Assembly: GCA_902524805.1 (NCBI GenBank)
Contig: CABZES010000001.1
Coordinates: forward strand, 62,001 to 126,000
Origin: an uncultured SAR86 cluster bacterium
GTDB taxonomy: Bacteria > Pseudomonadota > Gammaproteobacteria > Magnimaribacterales > AG-339-G14
DNA: 64,000 nucleotides
Reading direction: 5' to 3'
Position numbers and translations under genes: made by a program. Shown here piece after piece: positions 16,240-25,959 of this stretch (positions are counted from its first letter, which is position 1; each line of letters opens with the position of its first letter). Below the pieces are notes generated by a model that was given only the letters and a program-made list of their open reading frames with translations, was not told where the DNA came from and ran no database searches.

Positions 16240-17460
16240 TCAAATATCCTCTAATTGTATAGTATCCTCAAAACTTTCTGCTTTTCTTATCTCAGAAAAG
16301 TTAGTTCCTGAAACTAATATTTCTGCCGGCTTTAGGCGCAAATTATAATTCGAACTCATACTCGATCCATATGCACCGGCGGAATATATAACTAGGTGAT
16401 CGGCTTCTTTAGCTGATATGGAAAAATCGTCCCCAAAAGAATCAGCGGTTTCACACACTGGTCCGACTATGGAGAAGATACCATCTTCATTTTCACTGGA
16501 AGAAATATTTTCTATTTTGTGTCTGGCATTATAAAGAGAAGGGCGCATGAGATCATTCATGCCTGCATCAACAACTAAAAATTTTCTTTGACCATTTTCT
16601 TTAATACCTATTACTTTAGTGATGAGTACCCCAGCCTGAGCAATCACTGATCTACCAGGCTCTAAAAGAAGATCGTATTTTCCTATTTTATTTTTAATTT
16701 TTTTAACAAGTTCTGAGGGATCAAAATTAGTTTGCATTTCGTAATCAATTGCCAATCCACCACCAACGTCTAAATGATCTATGGGGTGACCAAGAGCTTC
16801 TATTTTACTTGCGAGACCTTGCAATTTTGCTAATAGCTCTAAATATAGTTCTGTATCAGTTATTTGTGAGCCAATATGAGCAGTCAGTCCAACCAAATTA
16901 ATTTGTTCCTTTGAAAATTGTTTTGCTAAAAGCAATGCTTCTTCCTCTGACATACCAAATTTACAATCTGCCTTTCCTGTTTCAATGTAGGGGTGAGTGT
17001 CGCCCTCCATATCTGGATTGATTCGAAAAGAAATCCTAGGACTTTTATTTAAGTCAATTATGTTTTTCAATTCAAAGGCAGATTCCACATTTATAGAGTA
17101 AATATCTAAGTCGGCAGCTAATTTTAATTCAGCGCTAGTTTTGCCAACCCCTGAAAAGACAATTTTTTTTGGATTAGCCCCTGCTTTTAATACTTTTTGT
17201 AACTCTCCACCAGAAACAACATCAAACCCCAATCCTTTGTCTACAAAATTTCTTAAAATATTTAGATTATTGTTAGCTTTCACAGAGTAACAAACCAAGT
17301 CAGAAGAATCCATATTTGACATGTAAGCTTCGCACGAGGCATCTAAGCTAGCTTTTGAATATAGATAAAACGGAGTAGGAATTTCTTTAGTTATTTCCTC
17401 AATTGAAACATCTTCAAGAAATAATTTTCTTTCTTTAAATGTGAAATTATCTGGTCTCAT
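16240..17460 (-). CDS. lysA: diaminopimelate decarboxylase
   Basis: A PLP-dependent fold III enzyme making lysine from meso-DAP, 406 residues. Lys61 in CYSVKANNN is the PLP lysine. HIGSQI, the glycine-rich GGGLAIDY, EPGRSVIA and VCETADSFG carry the substrate and phosphate-binding residues and the active-site Cys. The start overlaps the end of the small lipoprotein gene lptM, as in Pseudomonas lppL-lysA-dapF. No lysine riboswitch is visible in the short leader. Confidence 0.97.
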   Translation of the reverse strand: MRPDNFTFKERKLFLEDVSIEEITKEIPTPFYLYSKASLDASCEAYMSNMDSSDLVCYSVKANNNLNILRNFVDKGLGFDVVSGGELQKVLKAGANPKKIVFSGVGKTSAELKLAADLDIYSINVESAFELKNIIDLNKSPRISFRINPDMEGDTHPYIETGKADCKFGMSEEEALLLAKQFSKEQINLVGLTAHIGSQITDTELYLELLAKLQGLASKIEALGHPIDHLDVGGGLAIDYEMQTNFDPSELVKKIKNKIGKYDLLLEPGRSVIAQAGVLITKVIGIKENGQRKFLVVDAGMNDLMRPSLYNARHKIENISSSENEDGIFSIVGPVCETADSFGDDFSISAKEADHLVIYSAGAYGSSMSSNYNLRLKPAEILVSGTNFSEIRKAESFEDTIQLEDI

Positions 17461-17560
17461 GGTTGATAAAGTTTTCTGTTGGTAATGACAAAGGTCCCTT
17501 CACACCGCAAGCGGAGAAAGATATTAGAACGAGAAAAGTAAATACAGCTATTTTTTTCAT
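17447..17560 (-). CDS. lptM: LptM (YifL/LppL)-type small outer membrane lipoprotein
   Basis: A 37-codon gene with a strong ribosome site (GGGAGG, nine bases before the ATG at 17560). The peptide has a signal sequence with lipobox FSAC (Cys18), followed by the family signature C-G-x-K-G-P-L-x-L-P at 18-27 and a short hydrophilic tail. E. coli LptM (YifL) has the same CGxKGPL motif and also lies upstream of dapF. It binds the LptD-LptE lipopolysaccharide translocon and helps its disulfide maturation. The gene overlaps the lysA start by 14 bases. Short length explains why automated calls miss it. Confidence 0.85.
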   Translation of the reverse strand: MKKIAVFTFLVLISFSACGVKGPLSLPTENFINHETR

Positions 17561-17578
17561 TTTTAAAAGCCTCCCTAT

Positions 17579-17695
17579 TCAATGATGAGGCGGTTTCTCA
17601 TATTGTATAGGATCAAAGTCGTGTTTAGACTTTTCTTGCTTGGATTTTGTTCTTACTTTTTTAGATTTTTTAGAAGTTTTTTTCAATTCGATCAA
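17579..17695 (-). CDS. possible 38-residue lysine-rich peptide
   Basis: An open frame runs from TTG at 17695, which overlaps the stop of the upstream oxidoreductase gene (TTGA), or from TTG at 17686, to TGA at 17579. The peptide is very basic at first (KKTSKKSKKVRTKSKQEKSK) and ends FDPIQYEKPPHH. There is no Shine-Dalgarno sequence and no ATG, so translation would depend on coupling. It fills the gap before lptM almost exactly. In an AT-rich sequence such a frame may arise by chance. Confidence 0.3.
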   Translation of the reverse strand: MIELKKTSKKSKKVRTKSKQEKSKHDFDPIQYEKPPHH

Positions 17696-18786
17696 TAATA
17701 AACAGACTGAGCATATTTACTTTCAAAAGGAATTATTTCATCAAAACGTTCTTCTCTAATTTTTTTAACCCAGTCTGGGTCTGACAACAGCGCTCGACCG
17801 ACGGCGACCATATCGAATTCTTCGGCATCCAATCTACTGACGAGCTCATCTATTGGCGCACTTTCTACTGCATCCTCACCCGCATATAGACCAATAAAAT
17901 CAGATTTTAAGCCAACACTTCCTACAGTGATCGTTGGTAGGCCAGAAATCTTTTTGGTCCAGCCCGCAAGATTAAGGTCCGAACCTTCAAATTCAGGTTC
18001 CCAGTATCTTCTATTGCTTGCATGAAAAACATCAACGCCAGCATCAACAAGGGGCATGAGAAATTTTTCTAATTCATCCGGAGTGTGAGCCAATTTTGCT
18101 TCGTAGTCTTGTTGCTTCCACTGAGAAAATCTAATTGCAACTGGGAAATCTCTTCCTATTTCTTTTCTCGCTCTTTTTATAATTTCACAAGCAAATTTTG
18201 TTCGTTTATTGATTTCGCCTCCATAAGTATCATCTCTTTGATTGGTGCCTTCCCAGAAGAAATTATCGATTAGATAACCATGCGCGCCATGCAATTCAAC
18301 ACCATCAAAGCCAAGATCTTTGATTTTTAAAATATCTTTGACGAAGCACTCAATCAACATTTCTACCTCATCAGCTGTCATTGCGTGAGCAGCTTGTTTG
18401 TTGGTGTTAACCAAACCAGATGGAGTGTAACCGGGTACTTTTGGATCTGGAGCCATGCCTTCTTTTCTCATAGCACCAACATGCCAAAGTTGTGGAAAAA
18501 TTTTTGAACCTTCGGCCTGAACTACTTCAATTATTTTTTTCCAACCTTCATCTGCTTTATCCTGAAATCCAGGTACATTTGGGTAACCACTCGATGACGG
18601 GTGACTGACTTCAACACCCTCGGTAATTATCAATCCCACTTCTCCCGCAGCACGTCTTTGGTAATAATCTTTAACATTATCTCCAGGGATGCCATCCGGA
18701 GACATCATGCGAGTCATCGGAGCCATCGCAATCCTATTGGGCACTTCTAGTTTATTAATTGTTATTGGTTTAAATAAAGATTTCAT
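17692..18786 (-). CDS. old yellow enzyme family NADH:flavin oxidoreductase
   Basis: A 364-residue FMN-binding TIM barrel: N-terminal LFKPITINKLEVPNRIAMAPMTR (in part), GLIITEGVEVS, QLWHVGAMR, then HGAHGYLIDNFFWEGTNQRDD, the family signature, with FPVAIRFSQWK and a C-terminal FDMVAVGRALLSDPDWV phosphate-binding block. The active-site region HGAHGYLIDNF is intact. Such enzymes reduce activated C=C bonds or nitro groups with NAD(P)H; the natural substrate is unknown. It has a clear ribosome site (TAGGAG) and lies between argH and lptM on the same strand. Confidence 0.92.
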   Translation of the reverse strand: MKSLFKPITINKLEVPNRIAMAPMTRMMSPDGIPGDNVKDYYQRRAAGEVGLIITEGVEVSHPSSSGYPNVPGFQDKADEGWKKIIEVVQAEGSKIFPQLWHVGAMRKEGMAPDPKVPGYTPSGLVNTNKQAAHAMTADEVEMLIECFVKDILKIKDLGFDGVELHGAHGYLIDNFFWEGTNQRDDTYGGEINKRTKFACEIIKRARKEIGRDFPVAIRFSQWKQQDYEAKLAHTPDELEKFLMPLVDAGVDVFHASNRRYWEPEFEGSDLNLAGWTKKISGLPTITVGSVGLKSDFIGLYAGEDAVESAPIDELVSRLDAEEFDMVAVGRALLSDPDWVKKIREERFDEIIPFESKYAQSVYY

Positions 18787-18813
18787 AATGTTCTCCTAAA
18801 ATTTGAAACTTTT

Positions 18814-20199
18814 TTAAATTTTTAATTTACTTTTAGCCTGGATTATTTGTTTTGAAACTTGACTTGGAGCTGTTCCGCCAATACTGCTTTTTGAAGATAT
18901 TGACTTCAAAGGATCCAAGTGTTTAAAAACATCTTTCTCAATTAATGCATTTAATTTTTTTAATTCTTTTAATGATAACTCAGATAATAAAAAATCTTTT
19001 GATTCTGCTAGTTGAACGGCTTTTCCTGAAATGGCATGGGCATCTCTAAAAGGAATACCCTTCATTACTAAATACTCAGCTAAATCAGTAGCACATATAT
19101 GTCCGTCATATACATCGGTCAACATTGAGTCTCTATTAAATTCTGCTCCTGCGACCATTGCCGCAGTGATATCTAGTGACCCTAAAGCGTATTCGATGGA
19201 GCCAAAAAGAGGTCCTTTATCCTCTTGATTGTCTCTATTGTAAGAAAGTGGCTGATTTTTAATCAAACTCAGAAGAGAAACCAAATTACCAATCGTTTTG
19301 CTTGATCCGCCTCTAACTAATTCCGCCATGTCTGGATTTTTTTTCTGGGGCATTATTGAAGATCCAGTACATAATTCTTCGGGTAGGTCCACATAATCAA
19401 ATTGCGAAGAGGACCAAATAATCAATTCTTCTGCAATTCTAGATAGATGCACGCCCATTAGACTAATGTTGAACATCATTTCTATAACATAATCACGATC
19501 GCTAACGGCATCTATAGAATTATTAGTAACTTCTGTGAAACCTAAAGATTTAGCTAATTTTTTTCTGTTTATCTTAAATTTATTTCCTGCTAGAGCGCCA
19601 GAACCTAAGGGACTTATCTTTAAGCGACTTTCACATTCTTTAAATCTATCTAGATCTCTAGATAACATCTCATACCAAGCCATTAGGTGATGACCGAGAG
19701 TTATGGGCTGAGCTATTTGCATGTGAGTGAAACCAGGCATTAAAGTTTTTATTTCTGATTCAGCTTTCAAAACGATTATCTCTAAAAGATCTGTGAGACA
19801 GATTTGTATATCTTTTGATTTCCTCAAAAGATATAGCTTTAGATCTGTCACCACTTGATCGTTTCGAGATCTGCCTGTGTGGAGTTTTTTTGCAGCAGCG
19901 CCAATTATCTTCTCCAAAGAAGATTCAATATTCATGTGAACGTCTTCAAGAGTTTCTTGCCAATTAAACTTGCCGGACTCAATTTTTTGTTTTATTTGTT
20001 TCAGCCCTGATTTAATTTTTGATAGCTCACTTTTATTGAGAACTCCAGCAGCTTGCAGAGCTTCTGCATAAGCAATCGAACCAAGAATGTCTTCTTTATA
20101 AAGTTTGTTGTCGATATCTATTGATGAAGAAAATTCTTGAGCTTTTTTTGCTGTTTGTTTTTGAAAACGGCCGCCCCAGCTAGTATTTTTTTTTGCCAT
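18814..20199 (-). CDS. argH: argininosuccinate lyase
   Basis: ArgH performs the last step of arginine synthesis, splitting argininosuccinate to arginine and fumarate. The 461 residues include SRNDQV (HTGRSRNDQVVTD), the TH pair in GFTHMQIAQP, and the superfamily signature GSSIMPQKKNPD with the flexible catalytic serine. The first base of its ATG is the last base of the ahcY stop (TAATG), so translation is coupled. Grouping with ahcY and metK is not a usual operon. The argD gene is at 45712. Confidence 0.97.
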   Translation of the reverse strand: MAKKNTSWGGRFQKQTAKKAQEFSSSIDIDNKLYKEDILGSIAYAEALQAAGVLNKSELSKIKSGLKQIKQKIESGKFNWQETLEDVHMNIESSLEKIIGAAAKKLHTGRSRNDQVVTDLKLYLLRKSKDIQICLTDLLEIIVLKAESEIKTLMPGFTHMQIAQPITLGHHLMAWYEMLSRDLDRFKECESRLKISPLGSGALAGNKFKINRKKLAKSLGFTEVTNNSIDAVSDRDYVIEMMFNISLMGVHLSRIAEELIIWSSSQFDYVDLPEELCTGSSIMPQKKNPDMAELVRGGSSKTIGNLVSLLSLIKNQPLSYNRDNQEDKGPLFGSIEYALGSLDITAAMVAGAEFNRDSMLTDVYDGHICATDLAEYLVMKGIPFRDAHAISGKAVQLAESKDFLLSELSLKELKKLNALIEKDVFKHLDPLKSISSKSSIGGTAPSQVSKQIIQAKSKLKI

Positions 20200-21572
20200 T
20201 AATATTTGTAACTTTCAGGTTTAAAAGGGCCCTCAACTTTCACATTGATGTATTTGGCTTGATCTTTCGTTAGTTTCGTAACAACTCCTCCAAATCCCTC
20301 TACCATATAAGAGGCGACTTCTTCGTCAAGTTCCATTGGTAAGACTTCTATCTTTAATAATTCTTTTTTTGTTTCCTCATCGTTAATAGTTGCAAATGCT
20401 TGTTTGTAAAGAAACATTTGAGCTAACACTTGATTAGCAAATGAACCATCCATAATTCTAGATGGGTGACCCGTAGCATTCCCCAAATTAACCAATCTTC
20501 CTTCAGCTAAAAGGATCAAGTAATCTCCAGCTTTATCTGATCTAGATACTTTGTGAACTTGAGGCTTAACTTCTTCCCATTGCCAATTATCTCGCATGTA
20601 TTGTGTGTCAATTTCATTATCGAAATGACCAATATTACAAACAGTTGAGCCTGCTTTTAGGTTATTTAAAATAAATTTGTCGCAAACATTTATATTTCCG
20701 GTTGTCGTAACAATCAAATCCGTATCTTCTAAAAGTGTTTTATTAATGCATTCGTCATTTCCTTTATTTTCTCCATTAATATAAGGAGAAACTACTTCAA
20801 AGCCATCCATGCAAGCTTGCATTGCACATATAGGGTCTATTTCAGTAATTCTTACAATCATACCTTCCTGTCTTAAGCTCATAGCTGAGCCTTTGCCCAC
20901 ATCGCCGTAACCAACCACTAAAGCCTTTCTTCCAGCCATAAGAATATCGGTCCCTCTTTTGATAGCGTCATTCAGACTATGACGACAGCCATATTTATTA
21001 TCATTTTTAGATTTAGTAACGGAATCATTTACATTGATCACTGGAACCTTTAATTCCCCTTTTTCTAACATTTCCCATAATCTATGAACACCTGTTGTAG
21101 TTTCTTCGGAGATACCATGAATATTGGCTAACATTTCAGGAAATTTTGTGTGAACCATAGAAGCTAAATCCCCTCCGTCATCAAGAATCATGTTTGCATC
21201 CCAGGGCGAGCCATCTGATAAAATAGTTTGTTCAATACACCAATCAAATTCTTCATCGTTCATACCTTTCCATGCAAAAACTGGAATACCAGCAGCTGCA
21301 ATAGCAGCAGCAGCATGATCTTGAGTTGAAAAGATATTACATGAAGACCAACGAACAGAAGCGCCCAATGCAACCAAAGTTTCTATCAAAACAGCGGTTT
21401 GAACTGTCATGTGTATGCAGCCCATAATTTTGGCTCCTGCTAGAGGTTGAGTAGAACCATATTTCTCTCTCAATTTCATCAGTGCAGGCATTTCAGATTC
21501 TGCTAAAGCAATCTCTTTTCTTCCAAATTCTGCTAAAGAGATATCCGCTACTTTGTAGTCTTTAAAATCCAT
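20199..21572 (-). CDS. ahcY: adenosylhomocysteinase
   Basis: AhcY hydrolyses S-adenosylhomocysteine to adenosine and homocysteine with tightly bound NAD. The 457 residues show the NAD-binding GYGDVGKG, the early HMTVQTA block, the [16 protein letters not shown] substrate loop and the C-terminal KPESYKY, whose Lys and Tyr reach the partner subunit's NAD. Length fits the bacterial form with an insertion. It lies nine bases after metK, so the two form a methyl-cycle pair. The SAH-linked adenosine may be handled by the kinase at 63534. No SAH riboswitch fits in the nine-base gap. Confidence 0.97.
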   Translation of the reverse strand: MDFKDYKVADISLAEFGRKEIALAESEMPALMKLREKYGSTQPLAGAKIMGCIHMTVQTAVLIETLVALGASVRWSSCNIFSTQDHAAAAIAAAGIPVFAWKGMNDEEFDWCIEQTILSDGSPWDANMILDDGGDLASMVHTKFPEMLANIHGISEETTTGVHRLWEMLEKGELKVPVINVNDSVTKSKNDNKYGCRHSLNDAIKRGTDILMAGRKALVVGYGDVGKGSAMSLRQEGMIVRITEIDPICAMQACMDGFEVVSPYINGENKGNDECINKTLLEDTDLIVTTTGNINVCDKFILNNLKAGSTVCNIGHFDNEIDTQYMRDNWQWEEVKPQVHKVSRSDKAGDYLILLAEGRLVNLGNATGHPSRIMDGSFANQVLAQMFLYKQAFATINDEETKKELLKIEVLPMELDEEVASYMVEGFGGVVTKLTKDQAKYINVKVEGPFKPESYKY

Positions 21573-21581
21573 AATTTTCCT

Positions 21582-22742
21582 TTAACTTTTATTAATCGTA
21601 CTTGATTTGTCTGTTTTTTCCCAAGAGAAATCGATATCTTCTCTACCAAAGTGACCATACGCTGCAGTATTTTTATAAATAGGTTTTTTTAAATCTAACA
21701 TTTGGATTAATTCTTTTGGTTTAAGTTCAAAATTGTCACTGACAATATTTGCAATCTCTTCATCGGATACGTTTCCAGTTCCAAAAGTATTAATGCTGAT
21801 CGACGTGGGTTCGGCAACTCCAATTGCATATGAGACTTGGATTTCACATTTTTCCGCCAAATTTGCTGCTACTACATTTTTAGCAACATAACGTCCTGCA
21901 TAAGCAGCCGATCTATCTACTTTTGAAGGATCTTTTCCAGAGAATGCTCCGCCTCCATGACGCGCCATACCACCGTAGGTATCAACAATAATTTTTCTAC
22001 CCGTTAAACCACAATCTCCAACAGGTCCACCGATGACAAATCTGCCAGTTGGATTTATATAAATTTTAGTTTTGTCAGTTATCCATTCGGAAGGGATAGT
22101 TTTGTTTATAATTTCTTCTCTGATTCCTTCTTCTAGATCTTTTTGGGAAATTTCTGGGCTGTGTTGAGAAGACAAAACTATTGCAGAAATATAATTTGGT
22201 TTACCCAATTCATCATAGACAAAACTTAACTGACTTTTCGCATCTGGACGCAGCCAAGGCAATAATCCAGATTTCCTTACTTCAGCTTGTTTCTTTACGA
22301 GAAGATGTGAGTAAGTAATAGGTGCAGGCATCAAAACACTTGTTTCGTTGTTGGCATAACCAAACATTAATCCTTGATCTCCAGCACCTTGACTTTCATC
22401 GGTGCCACTTCCTTCATCAACGCCCTGGGCAATATCATTTGATTGCATACCAATTGCGTTAATTATTTCTACTTTTGATCCATTAAACCCGACATCGTCA
22501 TTGTCATAACCAATATCATTTATAACTTTTCTAACGACTTCTTCTAAATTTGGCTCTGCATTGGAGGTTATTTCACCGGCAATGACAACTAAGTCAGTTT
22601 TTACGAGGGTTTCACAAGCGACTCTTGACTCAGGATCATCTTTTAAAAATGCATCCAAGACGGCATCTGAAATTTGATCTGACATTTTATCAGGGTGTCC
22701 TTCAGAAACGGATTCGGAAGTAAAAGTTTTGTATTCGGACAT
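21582..22742 (-). CDS. metK: S-adenosylmethionine synthetase
   Basis: MetK makes SAM from methionine and ATP. The 386 residues begin with the ATP-binding [19 protein letters not shown] and contain [12 protein letters not shown] and the signature [19 protein letters not shown] with catalytic Lys and Asp. It heads the metK-ahcY-argH run. The 75-base gap to the divergent tkt gene is too small for known SAM riboswitches and shows none. It holds a 9-base inverted repeat. Confidence 0.98.
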   Translation of the reverse strand: MSEYKTFTSESVSEGHPDKMSDQISDAVLDAFLKDDPESRVACETLVKTDLVVIAGEITSNAEPNLEEVVRKVINDIGYDNDDVGFNGSKVEIINAIGMQSNDIAQGVDEGSGTDESQGAGDQGLMFGYANNETSVLMPAPITYSHLLVKKQAEVRKSGLLPWLRPDAKSQLSFVYDELGKPNYISAIVLSSQHSPEISQKDLEEGIREEIINKTIPSEWITDKTKIYINPTGRFVIGGPVGDCGLTGRKIIVDTYGGMARHGGGAFSGKDPSKVDRSAAYAGRYVAKNVVAANLAEKCEIQVSYAIGVAEPTSISINTFGTGNVSDEEIANIVSDNFELKPKELIQMLDLKKPIYKNTAAYGHFGREDIDFSWEKTDKSSTINKS

Positions 22743-22768
22743 GATTTATTTTTTTTAAACGGAATGAA

Positions 22769-22800
22769 TTCTACTATGAAGTGAATAAGAAATAGTAGAA
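22769..22800. promoter_or_regulatory. inverted repeat in the metK-tkt divergent promoter region
   Basis: TTCTACTAT (22769-22777) and ATAGTAGAA (22792-22800) are perfect inverted repeats nine bases long, separated by 14 bases, in a 75-base gap between divergent genes. The centre-to-centre distance is 23 bases, near two DNA turns, which would suit a dimeric regulator. It could also form a weak RNA hairpin. Confidence 0.35.
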
Positions 22801-22817
22801 AATAGACAAAAAAATTC

Positions 22818-24797
22818 ATGGCCAACCAACAAGATTTAGCAAACGCAATAAGGGCTCTTTCCATGGATGCTGTTCAAGCTGCTAAATGCGGACATCCCGG
22901 AATGCCAATGGGTATGGCTGACATAGCGCAGGTCCTTTGGAAAAAACACTTAAAATACAACCCCAACAATCCAGACTGGTTTGATAGAGACCGATTTGTT
23001 CTATCGAATGGCCACGGCTCGATGCTGCTCTATTCTTTGTTGCATCTTACAGGGTTTGATTTACCAATGGCTGAATTAAAAGCTTTTCGACAATTGGGGT
23101 CTAAAACCCCCGGACATCCAGAATGCGATGTAACGCCAGGCGTTGAAACAACAACTGGTCCGTTAGGACAAGGCATTGCAAATGCTGTTGGAATGGCTAT
23201 GGCAGAAAAGATTCTAGCTAAAAAATTCAATAAAAAAGAAACAGATTTGATTGATCATTACACGTATGTTTTTTGTGGCGACGGTTGTCTTATGGAAGGC
23301 ATTTCTCATGAAGTATGTTCTTTTGCAGGCACTCAAAAACTCAACAAACTCATAATGCTCTATGACGATAATGAAATAAGCATTGATGGCAGAGTAGAAG
23401 GCTGGTTCACTGATGATACGCCTGGTAGATTTGAAAGTTATGGATGGAAAGTAATCAGAGAAATTGATGGACATAATTTTGAAAGCATAGATCAAGCTTT
23501 GAAAGAAGCTAAGAAGTCCAATAAACCAACTCTGATCTGCTGCAAGACTGAAATAGGCAAAGGCTCACCAAACAAGGCAGGCTCAGCGGATGCACACGGA
23601 GCTGCACTTGGCGATGATGAAATCGTTCTCACAAGAGAAAACATAAATTGGCCGCATGAGCCTTTTTTCGTTCCAGAAGATATTTACAAGGACTGGGATC
23701 ATAAAAGCATCGGTCAAAATATCGAAGATCAGTGGCTAGAAAAATTAAATGAATATGCAAAAAATCACCCAAGTGAAGCCAAAGAATTTGAGAGACTTGT
23801 ATCCGGTGACCTACCAGTTGAATTTGAATCCACAATTTCAGATTTAATCAAAAGTTTTGAAACAGACGAGTCGGATTACGCTAGCAGAAAGTGTTCAGGA
23901 ATTTGTTTAGATAGTATAGGGCCAGTCATGCCTGAGTTGATAGGCGGCTCTGCTGATCTAACTCCATCCAACAATACTCAATGGAAAGGAGCTGTACAAC
24001 TAAGCTCGGATGGCACAGGAAATTATCTTAATTATGGAGTGAGAGAATTTGGCATGTCCGCGATTATGAATGGCTTAATATTACATGGCGGTATCAGACC
24101 TTATGCCGGCACTTTTTTAACTTTTCTTGATTATGCAAGAAATGCAGTGAGAATGTCTGCTTTGATGAAACTTCCAGTAGTTTACGTATACACCCATGAT
24201 TCAATTGGTGTTGGTGAAGATGGTCCAACTCATCAACCAGTCGAACATATATCAATGTTAAGAGCCACTCCTGGAATACACGCTTGGAGACCTTGTGATG
24301 GGGTTGAAACTGCTTATGCTTGGAAGCATGCCCTAGAATCAAAGGATTTGCCTACCGCGTTAATACTATCCAGACAAAACTTACCGCCACAAAATAGAAA
24401 CGATTCCGGATTGATTGCTAAGGGCGGTTACGTTCTACGAGAAGCAGAAGACGAAGATCTCGTCATTATTGCTACCGGCTCAGAAGTTGAATTAGCTATA
24501 AATTCTGCTGAACTTCTTCAAGCTGAAGACATAAAAGTAAAAGTGGTTTCTATTCCGTGTACAGAATTATTCGATTCGCAATCTGAAGAGTACAAACTTC
24601 AGGTCTTAGGAACTAAGCCAAAAGTTGCTATCGAAGCGGGCTCAAAAGATTTTTGGTTCAAATATTTAAATGCAGGAGATGAAGTAATTGGGTTAGATTG
24701 TTTTGGTGAGTCTGCGCCTTTAAAAGATCTGCTTAAGCATTTTGGCTTTACCAATGAAAAGGTTGTAGAGACTTGTAAAAAAGTCCTAGGAAAATGA
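22818..24797 (+). CDS. tkt: transketolase
   Basis: Thiamine-diphosphate enzyme of the pentose phosphate pathway, 659 residues. Visible motifs: GHGSMLLYSLLHLTG near the start, the ThDP signature GDGCLMEGISHEVCSFAG, and in the second domain GVREFGMSAIMNGL with the conserved Glu and EDGPTHQPVEH. The ATG lacks a ribosome site. It overlaps pgk by four bases (ATGA), and fba follows, forming a compact carbon-metabolism operon. In many gammaproteobacteria a glyceraldehyde-3-phosphate dehydrogenase gene lies between tkt and pgk; it is absent here. Confidence 0.97.
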   Translation: MANQQDLANAIRALSMDAVQAAKCGHPGMPMGMADIAQVLWKKHLKYNPNNPDWFDRDRFVLSNGHGSMLLYSLLHLTGFDLPMAELKAFRQLGSKTPGHPECDVTPGVETTTGPLGQGIANAVGMAMAEKILAKKFNKKETDLIDHYTYVFCGDGCLMEGISHEVCSFAGTQKLNKLIMLYDDNEISIDGRVEGWFTDDTPGRFESYGWKVIREIDGHNFESIDQALKEAKKSNKPTLICCKTEIGKGSPNKAGSADAHGAALGDDEIVLTRENINWPHEPFFVPEDIYKDWDHKSIGQNIEDQWLEKLNEYAKNHPSEAKEFERLVSGDLPVEFESTISDLIKSFETDESDYASRKCSGICLDSIGPVMPELIGGSADLTPSNNTQWKGAVQLSSDGTGNYLNYGVREFGMSAIMNGLILHGGIRPYAGTFLTFLDYARNAVRMSALMKLPVVYVYTHDSIGVGEDGPTHQPVEHISMLRATPGIHAWRPCDGVETAYAWKHALESKDLPTALILSRQNLPPQNRNDSGLIAKGGYVLREAEDEDLVIIATGSEVELAINSAELLQAEDIKVKVVSIPCTELFDSQSEEYKLQVLGTKPKVAIEAGSKDFWFKYLNAGDEVIGLDCFGESAPLKDLLKHFGFTNEKVVETCKKVLGK

Positions 24798-25957
24798 GCC
24801 AAATTGAAAACTCTGTCAGGTCTTTAGACCTAACCAATAAAAGTGTCTTATTGAGAGTTGACTTTAACGTTCCTTTGAAAGGAAATGAACTTTTAGACGA
24901 CGAAAAACTCGTAAGAGCATTACCTACAATTAAATTTCTTGCGGAAAAAGTAAAATCCTTAAAAATCATTTCCCATCTTGGCAGACCAGAAGAAACAGGT
25001 CTTGTGCAAGATAAATTTTCACTAAAGCCTGTAGCAAAAAAACTTGGCGAACTGTTACACGAAGAAGTAAAACTTGTGAATTCTATAAAAGAATTAAAGT
25101 CTTTGGACAACATCTCTATGCTGGAAAATATAAGGTTTTATAAAGGCGAGAAACAAAACGAAGAAAATCTCTCCAAAGCCCTGGCAGATACAGCCGATGT
25201 GTTTGTTATGGATGCTTTTGGTACAGCACATCGCAAACAAGCCTCAACCTATGGCGTAACAAGTTTTATAAAAGAAGCATGTGTAGGTTTTTTAGTAGAA
25301 GAAGAATTAAAAGCTTTAGAAAGGATTATCGATTCTCCTAAAAAGCCTCTTTTAGGAATAATCGGAGGTTCAAAAATATCAACTAAAATGAAGGTGTTAG
25401 AGTCTTTGACCAAGCATGTTGATCATTTAATTATTGGCGGAGCTTTAGCTAATACCTGTCTTAAAGCATTAGGAAAAAATATTGGTAAGTCTTTATATGA
25501 AGAAGATTTCATCGAGCTTGCAAAGACAATTATAAAAAATAAAAAAATACTATTGCCTTCACATGTTGTCGTTACTAAAGGTAGGGATTCAGATTCAGCA
25601 GAAAAACATGTTGATCTGGTTGACGACGACGACATAATTTTTGATGTTGGCCAAACTTCTATTGAGGATTTTACTAAATACATAAATTCTGCAAAGACGA
25701 TAATTTGGAACGGGCCCATGGGATATTTTGAAGAGGAAAGGTTTGCTCAAGGTACAGCAGGAATAGCCATTAAAATTTCTGAATCACAAGGTTATAGCAT
25801 CATTGGCGGTGGTGAGACTTTGGCTTCTTTTTCAAATTTAAATATGATGGATTGTGTTGATTACGCGTCTACGGCTGGAGGTGCCTTTCTAGAATATATA
25901 GAATTAGGTACATTACCGTGTATAGAAGTGATAAAAAATAAGAAATTGGGGAATTAG
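24794..25957 (+). CDS. pgk: phosphoglycerate kinase
   Basis: Pgk interconverts 1,3-bisphosphoglycerate and 3-phosphoglycerate with ATP. The 387 residues show the signature SVLLRVDFNVPL, the substrate arginine region ISHLGRP, MDAFGTAHRKQAS, the GGSKISTKMKVL hinge block and GGGETLASF near the C-terminus. It overlaps tkt by four bases and ends two bases before the aldolase start. The set tkt-pgk-fba serves both glycolysis and gluconeogenesis. Confidence 0.97.
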   Translation: MSQIENSVRSLDLTNKSVLLRVDFNVPLKGNELLDDEKLVRALPTIKFLAEKVKSLKIISHLGRPEETGLVQDKFSLKPVAKKLGELLHEEVKLVNSIKELKSLDNISMLENIRFYKGEKQNEENLSKALADTADVFVMDAFGTAHRKQASTYGVTSFIKEACVGFLVEEELKALERIIDSPKKPLLGIIGGSKISTKMKVLESLTKHVDHLIIGGALANTCLKALGKNIGKSLYEEDFIELAKTIIKNKKILLPSHVVVTKGRDSDSAEKHVDLVDDDDIIFDVGQTSIEDFTKYINSAKTIIWNGPMGYFEEERFAQGTAGIAIKISESQGYSIIGGGETLASFSNLNMMDCVDYASTAGGAFLEYIELGTLPCIEVIKNKKLGN

Positions 25958-25959
25958 AT

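Noticed and set aside
22743-22817. SAM or SAH riboswitch before metK or ahcY
   Set aside because: The gaps are 75 and 9 bases and show none of the known conserved cores; only an inverted repeat is present.
23214-23495. Minus-strand open frame inside tkt
   Set aside because: Lies wholly within the conserved transketolase coding sequence, no ribosome site, no recognisable domain.
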